64,000 nucleotides of DNA from Vagococcus fluvialis bH819 (GTDB lineage: Bacteria; Bacillota; Bacilli; Lactobacillales; Vagococcaceae): the NCBI RefSeq assembly GCF_900163795.1, contig NZ_FWFD01000018.1, positions 23,661-87,660 of the forward strand, in the 5' to 3' direction. A program made the translations under genes and the position numbers. The notes beneath the pieces were generated by a model. It saw only the letters and a program-made list of their open reading frames with translations, was not told the DNA's origin and did no database searches. Positions 43,951 to 53,703 of this stretch are shown here, piece after piece (position 1 is the first letter of the stretch; every line of letters starts with the position of its first letter).

Positions 43951-44109
43951 ATGAGAGAAAGTAATTTAACCGTTATTGGTCATAAGTTTGTATCAAATGA
44001 TGTTTTTATGTCAGCAGAGAAGTTAGATAATCAAGAAGTTTTAAAAGTAATTAAAGATCCTGTTATTGATAAAGAAGATGAACCAACTTTTGCAAAATTA
44101 ATAGACTGA
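43951..44109 (+). pseudogene. 5' fragment of a gene truncated by the IS element
   Basis: GGAGG precedes ATG 43951. The fragment encodes MRESNLTVIGHKFVSNDVFM and continues to FAKLID, where the stop TGA is formed by the first three bases of the IS inverted repeat (44107-44109). The rest of the gene is not found beyond the IS at 45552. The genes beside HxlR regulators are usually their targets, so this was probably the regulated gene; its family is not certain from 52 residues. Confidence 0.7.
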
Positions 44110-44142
44110 AGTGACCCCTAAAAGTTAGACACGATTATTTCA

Positions 44143-44952
44143 TTAGGCTACTTGCTCAAAATGAGTTCGGTATTGCACTGGGCTCATTTTTAATTTTACC
44201 TTGATTCGTTTCGTGTTGTAATACATTATATAGTTTTCAAGTTCCTTTTTAAAATGTTCTATACTTTCAAATTCTTTTAAATAAAAGAATTCTGATTTCA
44301 TAATGCCGAAGAAGTTCTCCATTACTGAGTTGTCGTAACAGTTCCCTTTACGGGACATACTTTGTACAATTCCTTTTTCTTTAAGGACATGGCGATATTG
44401 CTTCATTTGATAATGCCAGCCTTGATCAGAATGGATAAGCAGATCATGTACCTCTGGCAACCTTTCAAAAGCTTTTTCTGACATTTCAGAAACTAACGAA
44501 TAGGTAGCTCTAGAACCAATTGTATAGGTAATAATTTCGCCATTAAATAAATCTAAAATAGGCGATAAGTATAGCTTTTCTCCAAATAATTTAAATTCTG
44601 TAATATCTGTTACCCATTTTTGATTAGGATTTTCTGTGGTAAAGTTACGTTCTAAAATATTAGGAGCGATTTTCCCTACAGTACCTTTATAAGATTTGTA
44701 TTTTTTCATACGTACGACACACTTTAAACTTAATTCTTTCATGATACGTTGAACTTTTTTATGATTTACTTTTTGTCCACGATTCGCTAGCTCATCACGA
44801 ATTCGACGATAGACGTATCGACCTTCATGTTCATTAAAAATCGATTGGATTTCGATTTTTAAATTTGCATCTGGATCAAGCTGATTCATCTTTCTAACTA
44901 AATTGTAGTACGTACTACGTGATATTTCTGCGATTTCCACAAGTGCCTTCAC
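44143..44952 (-). CDS. IS3-family transposase OrfB (DDE integrase)
   Basis: Open from ATG 44952; the frame extends upstream to the frameshift site. The catalytic acids are visible in WVTDITEF (Asp), LIHSDQGWHY (Asp) and NSVMENFFGIMKSEFF (Glu), with the usual HTH_21 region ahead (NEHEGRYVYRRIRDELANRG). Likely made as an OrfAB fusion by -1 frameshifting at AAAAAAG (45000 to 44994 on the minus strand), just before the OrfA stop. Appears intact. Confidence 0.93.
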   Translation of the reverse strand: MKALVEIAEISRSTYYNLVRKMNQLDPDANLKIEIQSIFNEHEGRYVYRRIRDELANRGQKVNHKKVQRIMKELSLKCVVRMKKYKSYKGTVGKIAPNILERNFTTENPNQKWVTDITEFKLFGEKLYLSPILDLFNGEIITYTIGSRATYSLVSEMSEKAFERLPEVHDLLIHSDQGWHYQMKQYRHVLKEKGIVQSMSRKGNCYDNSVMENFFGIMKSEFFYLKEFESIEHFKKELENYIMYYNTKRIKVKLKMSPVQYRTHFEQVA

Positions 44953-44984
44953 CGAGTATTTATGCCTTAGTTCATAGATAATCT

Positions 44985-45497
44985 TTACTTTGTCTTTTTT
45001 GGTGATTTGTGCTTGGATTGAACTAAGGCGCTGAGCTTTTTTAAATACTCATTTTCCATACGTAGACGATTAATCTCAGCTTGAAGTGCTTCTGTTGAGT
45101 CTTTGATAGGTAATTTTTTAGATTGCTTATTGGTTTCTTTTTTCATAGAAGGATGCCCCTTTTTCTTTGATTGAAAGGCATCAAATCCATTTTTTTCAAA
45201 TTTCCTTTTCCATTTAAGAATGGTTGAATGCGAAGATATCCCGAAGATAAACGCTGTTTCATTTAAGGACGTACCGTTTTCAATCATGAAGTTTAGTACG
45301 TTTAGTTTAAACTGTTCTGTGTAATTTGTATATTGTTTTACAAATATTCCGGGTCCATTGTATTGATATTGCTTTACCCACTTTAAAACAGTTGCGTGTT
45401 CTGTACCTATCGATTTAGCTATTTCATATGAACTTTCATGTCCATTTATATATCGTAGAGCTATTTGTAATTTTTCTTCCGGAGTAAATTTAGCCAT
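44985..45497 (-). CDS. IS3-family OrfA (helix-turn-helix)
   Basis: 170 residues. Two helix-turn-helix parts (YEIAKSIGTEHATVLKWVKQ and NETAFIFGISSHSTILKWKR) and a C-terminal Leu-zipper-like segment (LQAEINRLRMENEYLKKLSA) typical of the IS150 group. The A6G slippery heptamer lies in its last codons. Confidence 0.92.
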   Translation of the reverse strand: MAKFTPEEKLQIALRYINGHESSYEIAKSIGTEHATVLKWVKQYQYNGPGIFVKQYTNYTEQFKLNVLNFMIENGTSLNETAFIFGISSHSTILKWKRKFEKNGFDAFQSKKKGHPSMKKETNKQSKKLPIKDSTEALQAEINRLRMENEYLKKLSALVQSKHKSPKKTK

Positions 45498-45755
45498 ATA
45501 AAAACTGGACCTCCAATTATTTTATGTGTCTAATAATTGGGGTGCAGTTCATTAATATGTTAGTTGTTTTTTATTACTAATAATGCTAAGTATATGTATT
45601 TTTTCAAAATATCTGAATAACTATTAATCATATCAACCTTTTAAAAGGGGAATGAGGTATTTATTTGGATATAGCAACAAATAGCTAGTTTTCTAAGTGA
45701 TTGAGAATTAATTTATTAACCCTTGGCTATGTCCGATATTTTGATTCATCTTATA

Positions 45756-46049
45756 TTAAAAGATATCCTCAATAAAACTTAATAATTCCTTTTTTTTATT
45801 ATCTGGCATTTGTTTGATTGTTGATATTAAGCGTTGTTCTACAGGAGAGAGCTCTTTATCAAAAAATTCAGATAAGGACACATTTAGAACCTCACAGATA
45901 TGATTGAGTGTTATTAGAGATAATTTTGTTGAATTATTTTCTATTGCTGACACAAATGGAGGTGATACATTTATTTTTTTTGCCAATTCTTTTGCAGTCA
46001 TATGATTTAATTTTCTCAGTTCTTGTATCTTATCACCTACTTGTATCAC
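45756..46049 (-). CDS. XRE-family regulator
   Basis: 97 residues from GTG 46049 (GAGGGG eight bases upstream; the GTG three codons earlier overlaps that site). Clear Cro/CI helix-turn-helix: IQELRKLNHMTAKELAKKIN, VSPPFVSAIENNSTKLSLIT, LNHICEVLNVSLSEFFD. A short C-terminal tail follows. Divergent to the UspA/SulP genes, which it may control. Confidence 0.88.
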   Translation of the reverse strand: MIQVGDKIQELRKLNHMTAKELAKKINVSPPFVSAIENNSTKLSLITLNHICEVLNVSLSEFFDKELSPVEQRLISTIKQMPDNKKKELLSFIEDIF

Positions 46050-46192
46050 ATTAAACACCCCTCTTTAAATAATCTTAAAGTTAAAAAAATCAAATATTTA
46101 ATAACCTATAAGTTAATTCTTTTTGTTAATATACGTTAATTGTGTTAAGCTAGCTAAATATCTATATACTATAATATCAAAGGAGGAGCGTT

Positions 46193-46603
46193 ATGGAAAA
46201 TGTTATTGTAGCATTTGATGGTTCAAAGCATGCATTAAGAGCTATTGATCAAGTTAAGAAGTTAAAAAAAGGGTTTCCCAAATTAGAAATTACTGTATTA
46301 GAAGTTATTGATATCAATAAATTAAAAGATCAAGACTTGGATTTATCTAAAGATTTTGAAGAGCGTCAGAAAGACAGAGTTGATAATCTCTACAAAGAAT
46401 TAGCAAGTGAATTAAAAGAATTTAATGGAATTGTTCTGAGCGGGGATCCAGCAACAAAAATAATAGAGCATATTAAAGATAATAATTACGATTTATTAGT
46501 TATAGGGAGTAGAGGTTTAAATTCTTTACAAGAGTTTCTTTTAGGTAGTGTCAGCCACAAAGTGATTAAACATATTTCTATCCCATCGTTATTAGTAAAA
46601 TAA
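46193..46603 (+). CDS. Universal stress protein, UspA family
   Basis: 136 residues; AAAGGAGGAG before ATG 46193. N-terminal IVAFDGSKHALRAI and C-terminal LLVIGSRGLNSLQEFLLGSV, then SHKVIKHISIPSLLV: the G-2x-G-9x-G(S) ATP-binding pattern is present. Thirteen bases upstream of the SulP gene; USP-SulP pairs are common and suggest regulation of anion or bicarbonate transport. Confidence 0.92.
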   Translation: MENVIVAFDGSKHALRAIDQVKKLKKGFPKLEITVLEVIDINKLKDQDLDLSKDFEERQKDRVDNLYKELASELKEFNGIVLSGDPATKIIEHIKDNNYDLLVIGSRGLNSLQEFLLGSVSHKVIKHISIPSLLVK

Positions 46604-46615
46604 AAGGAGAGTTTT

Positions 46616-47995
46616 ATGTTATTAAGTTTAAGAAAAGATGAGTGGTTTGGTAATGTAAAGGATGATGTGTTAGGGGGAGTGGTGACATCAATTGCCCTGA
46701 TTCCTGAAGTGATTGGCTTTGCTATTATAGCAGGCGTCAATCCGATTACTGCCTTATTTGCTTCGGTCTCAACAGCCGTTGTTACGTCGTTTACAGGCGG
46801 CCGTCCTGGTATGGTTTCAGCAGCAGCAGGATCTATGGCTCTTATTATGGTTTCTATCATAAAAAATCATGGAATAGAGTATATGATTGCTGCAACCGTA
46901 TTAACTGGTATCATACAGTTAGTCTTAGGTTATTTAGGAATACATAAGCTAATGAAGTTTATCTCAAAACCTGTCATGCTAGGCTTTGTTAATGCCTTAG
47001 CCATTCTGATTTTTATGGCACAAATTCAACAATTAGTAAACGTTACAACCATGACTTATGTTGTAGTGGGTGTTTCAATTTTATTTATGTTTTTTTTACC
47101 CAAAATTTTTAAGAGTATTCCCCCAGCGTTAATAGTTATTATATTGACAACTCTTATCTCAATGTTTAGTTCTATCAATTTACAAACAGTTGGAGATTTA
47201 GGAGATATGACAGGTAGTTTACCGACTTTCTCTATTCCTACTATTCCATTTACAATAGAAACCTTACTTATCATCTTGCCTGTTTCTTTAGGTTTAACAA
47301 TGGTTGGGTTAATTGAGTCACTATTAACGCTCCCCTTAGTTGATGATATGACTAATACTCAAGGTAACAGTCACAGAGAAGTTAAGTCACAAGGTTTAGC
47401 TAATATAGTTACTGGTTTTCTTGGAGGACCAGCAGGATGTGCGATGATTGGTCAGTCTGTTATTAACGTTAAATCCGGTGGGAAAAAACGTCTATCAACT
47501 TTAGTTGCGGGATTATCGCTATTATTATTGATTGTATTTTTTAAAAATACGATGATTCAAATACCAACAGCCGCATTAATAGGTATTATGATAACTGTGT
47601 CATTTGAAACATTTGATTGGCAGAGCATCAAAAACATCAAGCAAACAGCGGTTTCTGATGTGCTAATAATGATGACAACGATTTTAATTGTTGTCTATAC
47701 TCATAATCTTGCTATTGGAATTTTTGTAGGTGTATTTTTAAATATCATTTTATTTACAATAGAAATCTCTAAGTTGACTATTAATCAGAATGAAGCAACA
47801 TTAGAAATTAAAGGAATATTGTTTTTTGTTTCGTCTAATTATCTAATTGAGTATTTCAAAAAGATTGATTTAGAAACAATAGACAAGATTGATTTTACAG
47901 ATTTAAAAGTCTTTGATGAGACAAGTAAGTCTGTTCTGGATGATGTCATAAAAAAAATCGAGCATAAAAAATCAACCATTTTAATTATGAAATAA
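46616..47995 (+). CDS. SulP-family anion transporter
   Basis: 459 residues; AAGGAGAG before ATG 46616. Starts with the SulP signature region (DVLGGVVTSIALIPEVIGFA, then SGRP-like FTGGRPGMVSAAAGSMALIM), about 10-12 membrane segments, and a short C-terminal STAS-like part (about 395-459, IDFTDLKVFDETSKSVLDDV). Substrate may be sulfate, bicarbonate or another anion; the sequence does not decide. Co-transcribed with the USP gene. Confidence 0.88.
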   Translation: MLLSLRKDEWFGNVKDDVLGGVVTSIALIPEVIGFAIIAGVNPITALFASVSTAVVTSFTGGRPGMVSAAAGSMALIMVSIIKNHGIEYMIAATVLTGIIQLVLGYLGIHKLMKFISKPVMLGFVNALAILIFMAQIQQLVNVTTMTYVVVGVSILFMFFLPKIFKSIPPALIVIILTTLISMFSSINLQTVGDLGDMTGSLPTFSIPTIPFTIETLLIILPVSLGLTMVGLIESLLTLPLVDDMTNTQGNSHREVKSQGLANIVTGFLGGPAGCAMIGQSVINVKSGGKKRLSTLVAGLSLLLLIVFFKNTMIQIPTAALIGIMITVSFETFDWQSIKNIKQTAVSDVLIMMTTILIVVYTHNLAIGIFVGVFLNIILFTIEISKLTINQNEATLEIKGILFFVSSNYLIEYFKKIDLETIDKIDFTDLKVFDETSKSVLDDVIKKIEHKKSTILIMK

Positions 47996-48040
47996 AAGGA
48001 ACATCAAATCATTTATTTGATTTGATGTTCCTTTATTTTT
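47995..48040. terminator. Bidirectional terminator
   Basis: AAAGGAACATCAAATC (47995-48010) pairs perfectly with GATTTGATGTTCCTTT (48019-48034), then ATTTTT. Shared between SulP and the leftward reductase gene. Confidence 0.9.
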
Positions 48041-48045
48041 ACCGT

Positions 48046-49710
48046 TTATTTTAGCTCACTAATAATTTGATAATTCTTATTGCCGCCTGATAAATTGTAG
48101 ACTTTTTCAAACCCAGCATTGATTAAAATATTTTGCGCGGCATTACCTGTAACTCCTTTATTACAGTAAGTGATTGTTGGAAGTGTTTTATTAAGGTTTT
48201 TTAGCTGCTCTCTCAAATCTGCCAACGGAATATTAATTGCCCCAGGAACGTGCGAAACATTAAATTGTTTAGGAGCTCTCGTATCAATAATTTGCAGTTG
48301 TTCTCCTTTAGATTGTAAACGTATTAATTCATGAGGAGTCATTAATGGTCTGTTTTTGTTAATAGCATTATCTAAGGCCATACCCGTATAAAGAATTGGA
48401 TCTTTAGTTGTTGCAAAGGGTGGCGCATACGCTAAGTCTAAATGGAATAAGTCTTCAGCAACGGCACCAAATGAAATAGCAGTTGCAATAACGTCAATTC
48501 GCTTATCTGCTCCTTGTGGCCCAATGATTTGTGCCCCAAGAACTCTACTAGTCTGTTTATCAGCAATTGCTTTAATAGTTAGCTCTTTACCACCAAGATA
48601 ATCTGCATTGTTAGGTTTAATACTGTATAAGGTTTCAATTTCGTATCCTTCAGCTAAAGCTTCTGTTTCAGATAATCCAGTATAAGCAATGTCTAAATCA
48701 AAAACGCGAACAATACCAGTTCCTAAGATACCACGATGCTCCAATGTCCCTCCTGTTAAAACATCACCTACAATTCGGCCCATTTTATTTGCGGTTGAAC
48801 CAAGTGGTCGGTAAATAGGTTTTCCAGTAATCACAGAATAGCTCTCTGAAACATCACCAACAGCGTAAATATCAGGGGTAGATGTCTGCAATTTTTTGTT
48901 GACGCTAATTGCCCCAGAACCTCCGATTTTAACAGGTAAATTTTCTACTAGCTTCGTATTAGGGACAACACCAGTTGCTAAAACAACCATGTCTGTCACA
49001 ATATTTTCACCGCTAGTAGTTTCTAGATTTGTAATGACGTCATCACTTGTGTGTACCTTGGTAACTATCGTATTTAGATGAATGACTACCTGATTTATTT
49101 CTAATTCTTTTTGAATTCGAAAAGCCATGTCTTGGTCCATATGTTTCATGAGTTGTGAGCTACGTTGTAGGAGTGTTACTTTAATTCCAAGTCTAGTTAG
49201 TTGCTCTGTCATTTCTAAACCGATGAAGCCACCACCGATAATGGTAGCTGTTTTAGGAGTGCTTTCCTAAATGTATTGATGTATATGTTTAGCATTTTTT
49301 ATGTTTCTTACTTGGAATAGATTATCAATTTGTCCTAAGCTACTAAATACATCAGGAGTAATTGGTGTCGCACCAGTTGCAAGAACTAGATAATCATAAT
49401 TTTCAATTCTTGTTTCATTTGTTTGAAGATTAGTTACTTGGACTTTTTTATCTTCATTATCAATTTGTATAACTTTATGTTCTGTGAAAATATCAACGTT
49501 GTATCTTTTTTTAAACCATTCAGCATTTCGAGGGGTTAATGTATCAACATTTTCAACTTCTCTTCCTATATAATAAGGAATACCGCAAATTGAATAAGAA
49601 ATATCTTTGTCTTGATCAAAGACCATAATTTCGACATCTTCGTTATTTCTGCGTGCTTTAGCAGCAACACTTGTTCCAGCAGCAACTGAACCAATAATAA
49701 TAATTTTCAT
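48046..49710 (-). pseudogene. CoA-disulfide reductase/rhodanese fusion interrupted by one in-frame amber codon
   Basis: Reading leftward from ATG 49710: an FAD-dependent pyridine nucleotide-disulfide reductase (IIIIGSVAAGTSVAAKARRN, redox Cys in SICGIPYYIG), interrupted at TAG 49267-49269 (after HQYI). The frame then continues without shift through EST...TIIGGGFIGLEM, the NAD- and dimerisation regions, and a C-terminal rhodanese domain with ITYCNKGVTGN. The whole would be about 554 residues, normal for CoA-disulfide reductase with rhodanese. One base change (e.g. CAG to TAG) explains the break. ATG 49212 could start a C-terminal product lacking the FAD-binding region. Confidence 0.9.
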
Positions 49711-50114
49711 ATAAACTCCCCTTATAAATAGTCTAATTTAATCTTTTTTTAAAGCGATAAATATCATTTTAATAATTATATGCCATATCTGTACTCGTTA
49801 TATCTGTCCTCTCAGTAGAAAGCATAATTAGTTATCATGGGATACGCAATAAGAATATCATTTTCTGAACCAATAGTAGTAATAAAAAGCTTGATAATAG
49901 ATGAGTTTATTTAACGCTTATCATAATAACAAGTGAAGAATGTATCATTTAAAAAAATAAAATTTATTCTTATCAATTTTGAAATAGATTTTTCGAAAAA
50001 AATATTTTATTATTTGAAACGTTGATAAAACAGCTTTAATGGGAGGTGTTCATAAAATGTGAGCGCTATCTTTTTTTAGTTTAACTGTTTTTAGTTTAAA
50101 ATATTTAATAAAAA
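49711..50114. other. AT-rich spacer between the broken reductase and the ATPase promoter
   Basis: No gene of credible length on either strand. Contains two TTTAGTTTAA-type repeats (50076-50099) just before the promoter, and otherwise nothing I can interpret. Confidence 0.5.
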
Positions 50115-50123
50115 TGTTATAGT
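50115..50123 (+). promoter_or_regulatory. Promoter of the V-ATPase operon
   Basis: TGTTATAGT: extended -10 with TATAGT at 50118-50123. Transcription near 50130 would place the structured leader at about +30 and the terminator hairpin at about +96 to +130. Confidence 0.5.
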
Positions 50124-50158
50124 TATTAGTGAGATTGTTAAAAAGTGAATATAACCGG

Positions 50159-50259
50159 TTGGGCGTAAGCTTTCAAGGTGTGTTTTTCTAGGGCGAGAAA
50201 AACAAGCTTGAGTACGTCCAAACGAAAAGGCGTGTTCTTTTAAAGAATACGCCTTTTTT
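50159..50259 (+). promoter_or_regulatory. Structured leader with terminator, candidate Na+ riboswitch
   Basis: TTGGGCGTA (50159-50167) pairs with TACGTCCAA (50213-50221, one G-U pair). Inside, CAAG (50174-50177) pairs with CTTG (50207-50210) and TGTTTTTCT (50181-50189) with AGAAAAACA (50196-50204) around loop AGGGCG. A strong terminator follows at once. A compact folded domain plus terminator ahead of a Na+-ATPase operon fits transcriptional riboswitch control; the Na+-I (DUF1646 motif) class is known upstream of Na+ transport genes. The class assignment is inference from context, because I cannot compare with the consensus. Confidence 0.6.
50226..50259 (+). terminator. Leader terminator of the V-ATPase operon
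   Basis: AAAGGCGTGTTCTTT (50226-50240) pairs with AAAGAATACGCCTTT (50242-50256, one G-U pair), then TTT. It is upstream of the first ntp gene, so it must be bypassed for expression, which supports attenuation. Confidence 0.85.
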
Positions 50260-50320
50260 GCTTTCCTTTTTTAATTAATCACCAATGGATAAAAGTTGTT
50301 ATTCAAAAGAAGGGGGAGTT

Positions 50321-50647
50321 ATGTTGAAAGATATTATTGTTGAAATTATGTCAACTGAACAATTGATTAAACAAGAACGAATAGATTTGGAAAATCAATT
50401 AAAGCAAATAAAGAATAACAATATTAAAGCATTAAAGAATAGAGAAAAAGAATTGGAACAAGAGCTTTATGATGAGTTAAAAACTTATGAAGACAATCAG
50501 CAAAAGCTACTAGATGACTGTATGAAAGAAAGTCAAAATTGGAAACAAGAAAAGTCTTCCCAATTAGCTAGATCTTTTGAAACCAATGAAGATTCTGTTG
50601 TCGATGCGTTGTTGAAGGAGGTTGAAACAATTTATGGCCATTTCTAA
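50321..50647 (+). CDS. ntpF: V-type ATPase peripheral stalk subunit (NtpF)
   Basis: 108 residues from ATG 50321 with GGGGGAG upstream; an in-frame ATG at 50285 has no such site. Almost entirely helical and coiled (LIKQERIDLENQLKQIKNNN), like subunit F/G of the E. hirae enzyme (about 107 residues). Forms the stator stalk with NtpE. Overlaps ntpI. Confidence 0.85.
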   Translation: MLKDIIVEIMSTEQLIKQERIDLENQLKQIKNNNIKALKNREKELEQELYDELKTYEDNQQKLLDDCMKESQNWKQEKSSQLARSFETNEDSVVDALLKEVETIYGHF

Positions 50648-52580
50648 AATGGAAAAAGTAACGATTATTTCACCTAAATGTGAAGAAGAGAAAATTTTAC
50701 GCATCATGCAAGATCTTCAAAACATTGAAATTGTTGATAGTGTGAATGAATTGAATAATCAATACCAAACTAGACAGTTTGATGTGGTTAACCTTGAGCA
50801 AAATAGACAAAAAGAAGATGAATTGAATCAGTTACAAAATCGTATTCAAAAGGTTCTTAGCTATTTATCTGTTCATATTTCTAAAGCACCTGAGTTGTTA
50901 AATGAAGTTCAGACGTTTTCAGAATTTGAAGAAGAGATTGATTTTGAATCTATTCAAGGATTATTGAATCAAGTCAATGACTGGCAGGAAAAGGAAAAAG
51001 TCATCACAGATGAGATGGCTGAAGTCAGAGTAGAGATAGAAAATTTGAGACAGTGGCAGTATTTAACTGTTAATCCAAATGAAACAAAGGATTCAAAATA
51101 CCTTCGCTCTGTCTTAGTCGATTTTTCTTTAACGGTTAAAGAAAAGTTGCTAGAAAAAGTTGAAGAATTTTCTACATTATTTGAAGTAGTCTACGAAAGT
51201 CAATCTAGACAATATGCTTTCATTGTTTTTTTAGAAAAAGACGAGGAGCAACTGAAAGAATTAGTTTCGACTTATGGCTTGAACGTATTGGATTATTCTC
51301 ATGATCAAGCGCCCAAGAAAATATTTGAGTCATTAGAAAATAGATTAGTTACACTAAATAAAGAAAAAGAAGCTATTATCAAACAAGTTAGTACCCAACA
51401 CGAATTGATTAATCCCTTAAAAATGGCAGAAGAATCAGTATTGGCGGAAATTGACCGAAATCATGTGAAGGAAAAACTTGCCGATTACAAAGATTTAACT
51501 ATCATTCGTGGTTGGATTGAAAGTGACCGAGCAGAAAGTTTTGAAGAAAATATAAAGGTTAAGCTAGCAAGTAATATTCCCGTTTTAGTCACATTTGATG
51601 AAACGAAACAAACAGAAGATGTCCCAACGGCGTTAAAAAATAATAAATTAGTGAAACCATTTGAATCACTGACAGAGATGTACAGTTTACCTAAATATGG
51701 TGAGCTTGATCCAACCCCACTGCTGACTCCATTTTATATGGTGTTCTTTGGAATGATGGTAGCGGATTTAGGTTATGGTTTGTTGATGCTTGTTGGAACT
51801 TTTGTGTTAAGTAAGAAAAAGACTTTAAGACGAAGTGCTAGAAATTTTATTAACTTATTTAAAATATTATCTGTTCCTGTTATGATGTGGGGCTTAATTT
51901 ATGGGTCATTCTTTGGGCTATCACTTCCGTTTCATGTCTTGTCAGCAACAGAAGATATGAATAGTATCTTGATTCTTTCTGTTTGCTTCGGGATGATTCA
52001 ACTTTTAGTAGGTTTATTAATTAATGGTATCCAATTAGTGAAGAAAAAAGATTACTTGAAAAGTGTGAGTGAATCATTTGCGTGGCAAGGTATTTTAATT
52101 GGAGCTGTGCTACTTGTTTTAGGTAACATCGTGTTACAGAATGAAGGATTGAAAAATGCTGGTTTGATTTTATTTGTTATTTCAGGTGTTTTAATTATTT
52201 TAATTCCTATGATAACAAGCAAGTCAAAAGGAAAAGGATTAGTACAGGGTATGTATTCTTTTTACGGTATAACAGGTTACATTGGCGACTTAGTTAGTTA
52301 CACTCGTTTAATGGCACTAGGAATTTCAGGTGGAAGTATTGCAGGAGCCTTTAATATGCTAGTTGGTTTTATGCCACCAGTGGCTAGATTTACTGTAGGT
52401 GTGGCGTTGATTATCGTACTTCACGCCTTAAATATCTTTTTAAGTCTGTTAAGTGCGTATGTTCACGGAGCAAGATTACAGTATGTCGAATATTTTGGTA
52501 AGTTCTTTCAAGGTGGCGGAAGGAAATTTTCACCTTTCAAACCAAAAGAGAAACACATTGATTTTAAAGTAGATAAATAG
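50634..52580 (+). CDS. ntpI: V-type ATPase membrane subunit a (NtpI)
   Basis: 648 residues from ATG 50634 (AAGGAGG 12 bases upstream). Cytoplasmic N-terminal half with coiled parts, then about seven to eight membrane segments from residue about 355 (PTPLLTPFYMVFFGMMVADLGYG). The GYIGDLVSYTRLMALGISGG segment carries the essential Arg that faces the rotor ring. Length is close to that of NtpI of E. hirae. Confidence 0.93.
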   Translation: MAISKMEKVTIISPKCEEEKILRIMQDLQNIEIVDSVNELNNQYQTRQFDVVNLEQNRQKEDELNQLQNRIQKVLSYLSVHISKAPELLNEVQTFSEFEEEIDFESIQGLLNQVNDWQEKEKVITDEMAEVRVEIENLRQWQYLTVNPNETKDSKYLRSVLVDFSLTVKEKLLEKVEEFSTLFEVVYESQSRQYAFIVFLEKDEEQLKELVSTYGLNVLDYSHDQAPKKIFESLENRLVTLNKEKEAIIKQVSTQHELINPLKMAEESVLAEIDRNHVKEKLADYKDLTIIRGWIESDRAESFEENIKVKLASNIPVLVTFDETKQTEDVPTALKNNKLVKPFESLTEMYSLPKYGELDPTPLLTPFYMVFFGMMVADLGYGLLMLVGTFVLSKKKTLRRSARNFINLFKILSVPVMMWGLIYGSFFGLSLPFHVLSATEDMNSILILSVCFGMIQLLVGLLINGIQLVKKKDYLKSVSESFAWQGILIGAVLLVLGNIVLQNEGLKNAGLILFVISGVLIILIPMITSKSKGKGLVQGMYSFYGITGYIGDLVSYTRLMALGISGGSIAGAFNMLVGFMPPVARFTVGVALIIVLHALNIFLSLLSAYVHGARLQYVEYFGKFFQGGGRKFSPFKPKEKHIDFKVDK

Positions 52581-52589
52581 AAAATTTAG

Positions 52590-53072
<483 letters not shown>

Positions 53073-53088
53073 GAAAGTAGGAAAAGTA

Positions 53089-53703
53089 ATGAAAAATCAA
53101 GAACAATCAAAGGAAGAAATGATTCAGTACATCTTAAATCAAGGAAAAATTGAAAATGATGCTTATTTTGATAAAGAGAGTTATGTGTTAAATGAAGATT
53201 TCAAACAAAAAATGACAAAAATTGAGACAGATAAAGAAGCTCGATATCAAAAACAACGAGCTGTGATAAAAGAGACGTATGAAAAAAAAATACAACGAAT
53301 TGAATTAGAAAAAAATCAAAGTATCATGTTAGAAAAACAAGCTTATTTAAAAAAAGTAATAGATAAAATGGCTGTAAAATTAAAAACATTGTCAAAAGAA
53401 GAGTCTCAATCTTTTATGAGTTCTATTTTTATCTCGAATGATTTAAGTGGACAAATAGATGTTTTAATTGGAGAACTTAGTCAAGAGACTATTACTCAAG
53501 AGTGGTTAGATCAGCTATCTAACCAAAATGAAATGCCTGTGACTTATGTACTTTCTTCAGAGGTAATTTCAAATGATGGTGGTTTTATCTTATCTCAAGA
53601 CGGGATTGAATATAACTATCTTTACTCAAGTATTTTAGATCAAATAAGTGAAGAAAAGGAATATGATATTGTTTCTGAATTATTTAAAAATGAGGTGATC
53701 TAA
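53089..53703 (+). CDS. ntpE: V-type ATPase subunit E (NtpE)
   Basis: 204 residues. The N-terminal long helix (KIQRIELEKNQSIMLEKQAY) and mixed C-terminal domain (NDGGFILSQDGIEYNYLYSS) are typical of subunit E, the stalk partner of NtpF. Stop overlaps the next ATG. Confidence 0.88.
   Translation: MKNQEQSKEEMIQYILNQGKIENDAYFDKESYVLNEDFKQKMTKIETDKEARYQKQRAVIKETYEKKIQRIELEKNQSIMLEKQAYLKKVIDKMAVKLKTLSKEESQSFMSSIFISNDLSGQIDVLIGELSQETITQEWLDQLSNQNEMPVTYVLSSEVISNDGGFILSQDGIEYNYLYSSILDQISEEKEYDIVSELFKNEVI

Larger units (their letters stand above)
44107..45551 (-). mobile_element. IS3-family (IS150-group) insertion sequence
   Basis: 1445 bp. The left end TGAAGTGACCCC...GTTAGACAC matches the complement of the right end TGAACTGCACCCC...ATTAGACAC, like the IS150 ends (TG...CA). 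It encodes OrfA and OrfB on the minus strand. The flanking triplets differ (GAC on the left, TTA on the right), so there is no target duplication, which suggests a rearrangement or adjacent deletion after insertion. It marks the border between the plasmid-like genes and the stress/ATPase block. Confidence 0.9.

Noticed and set aside
46486..46860. Minus-strand frame across the UspA/SulP boundary
   Set aside because: Shadow of two certain genes on the other strand.
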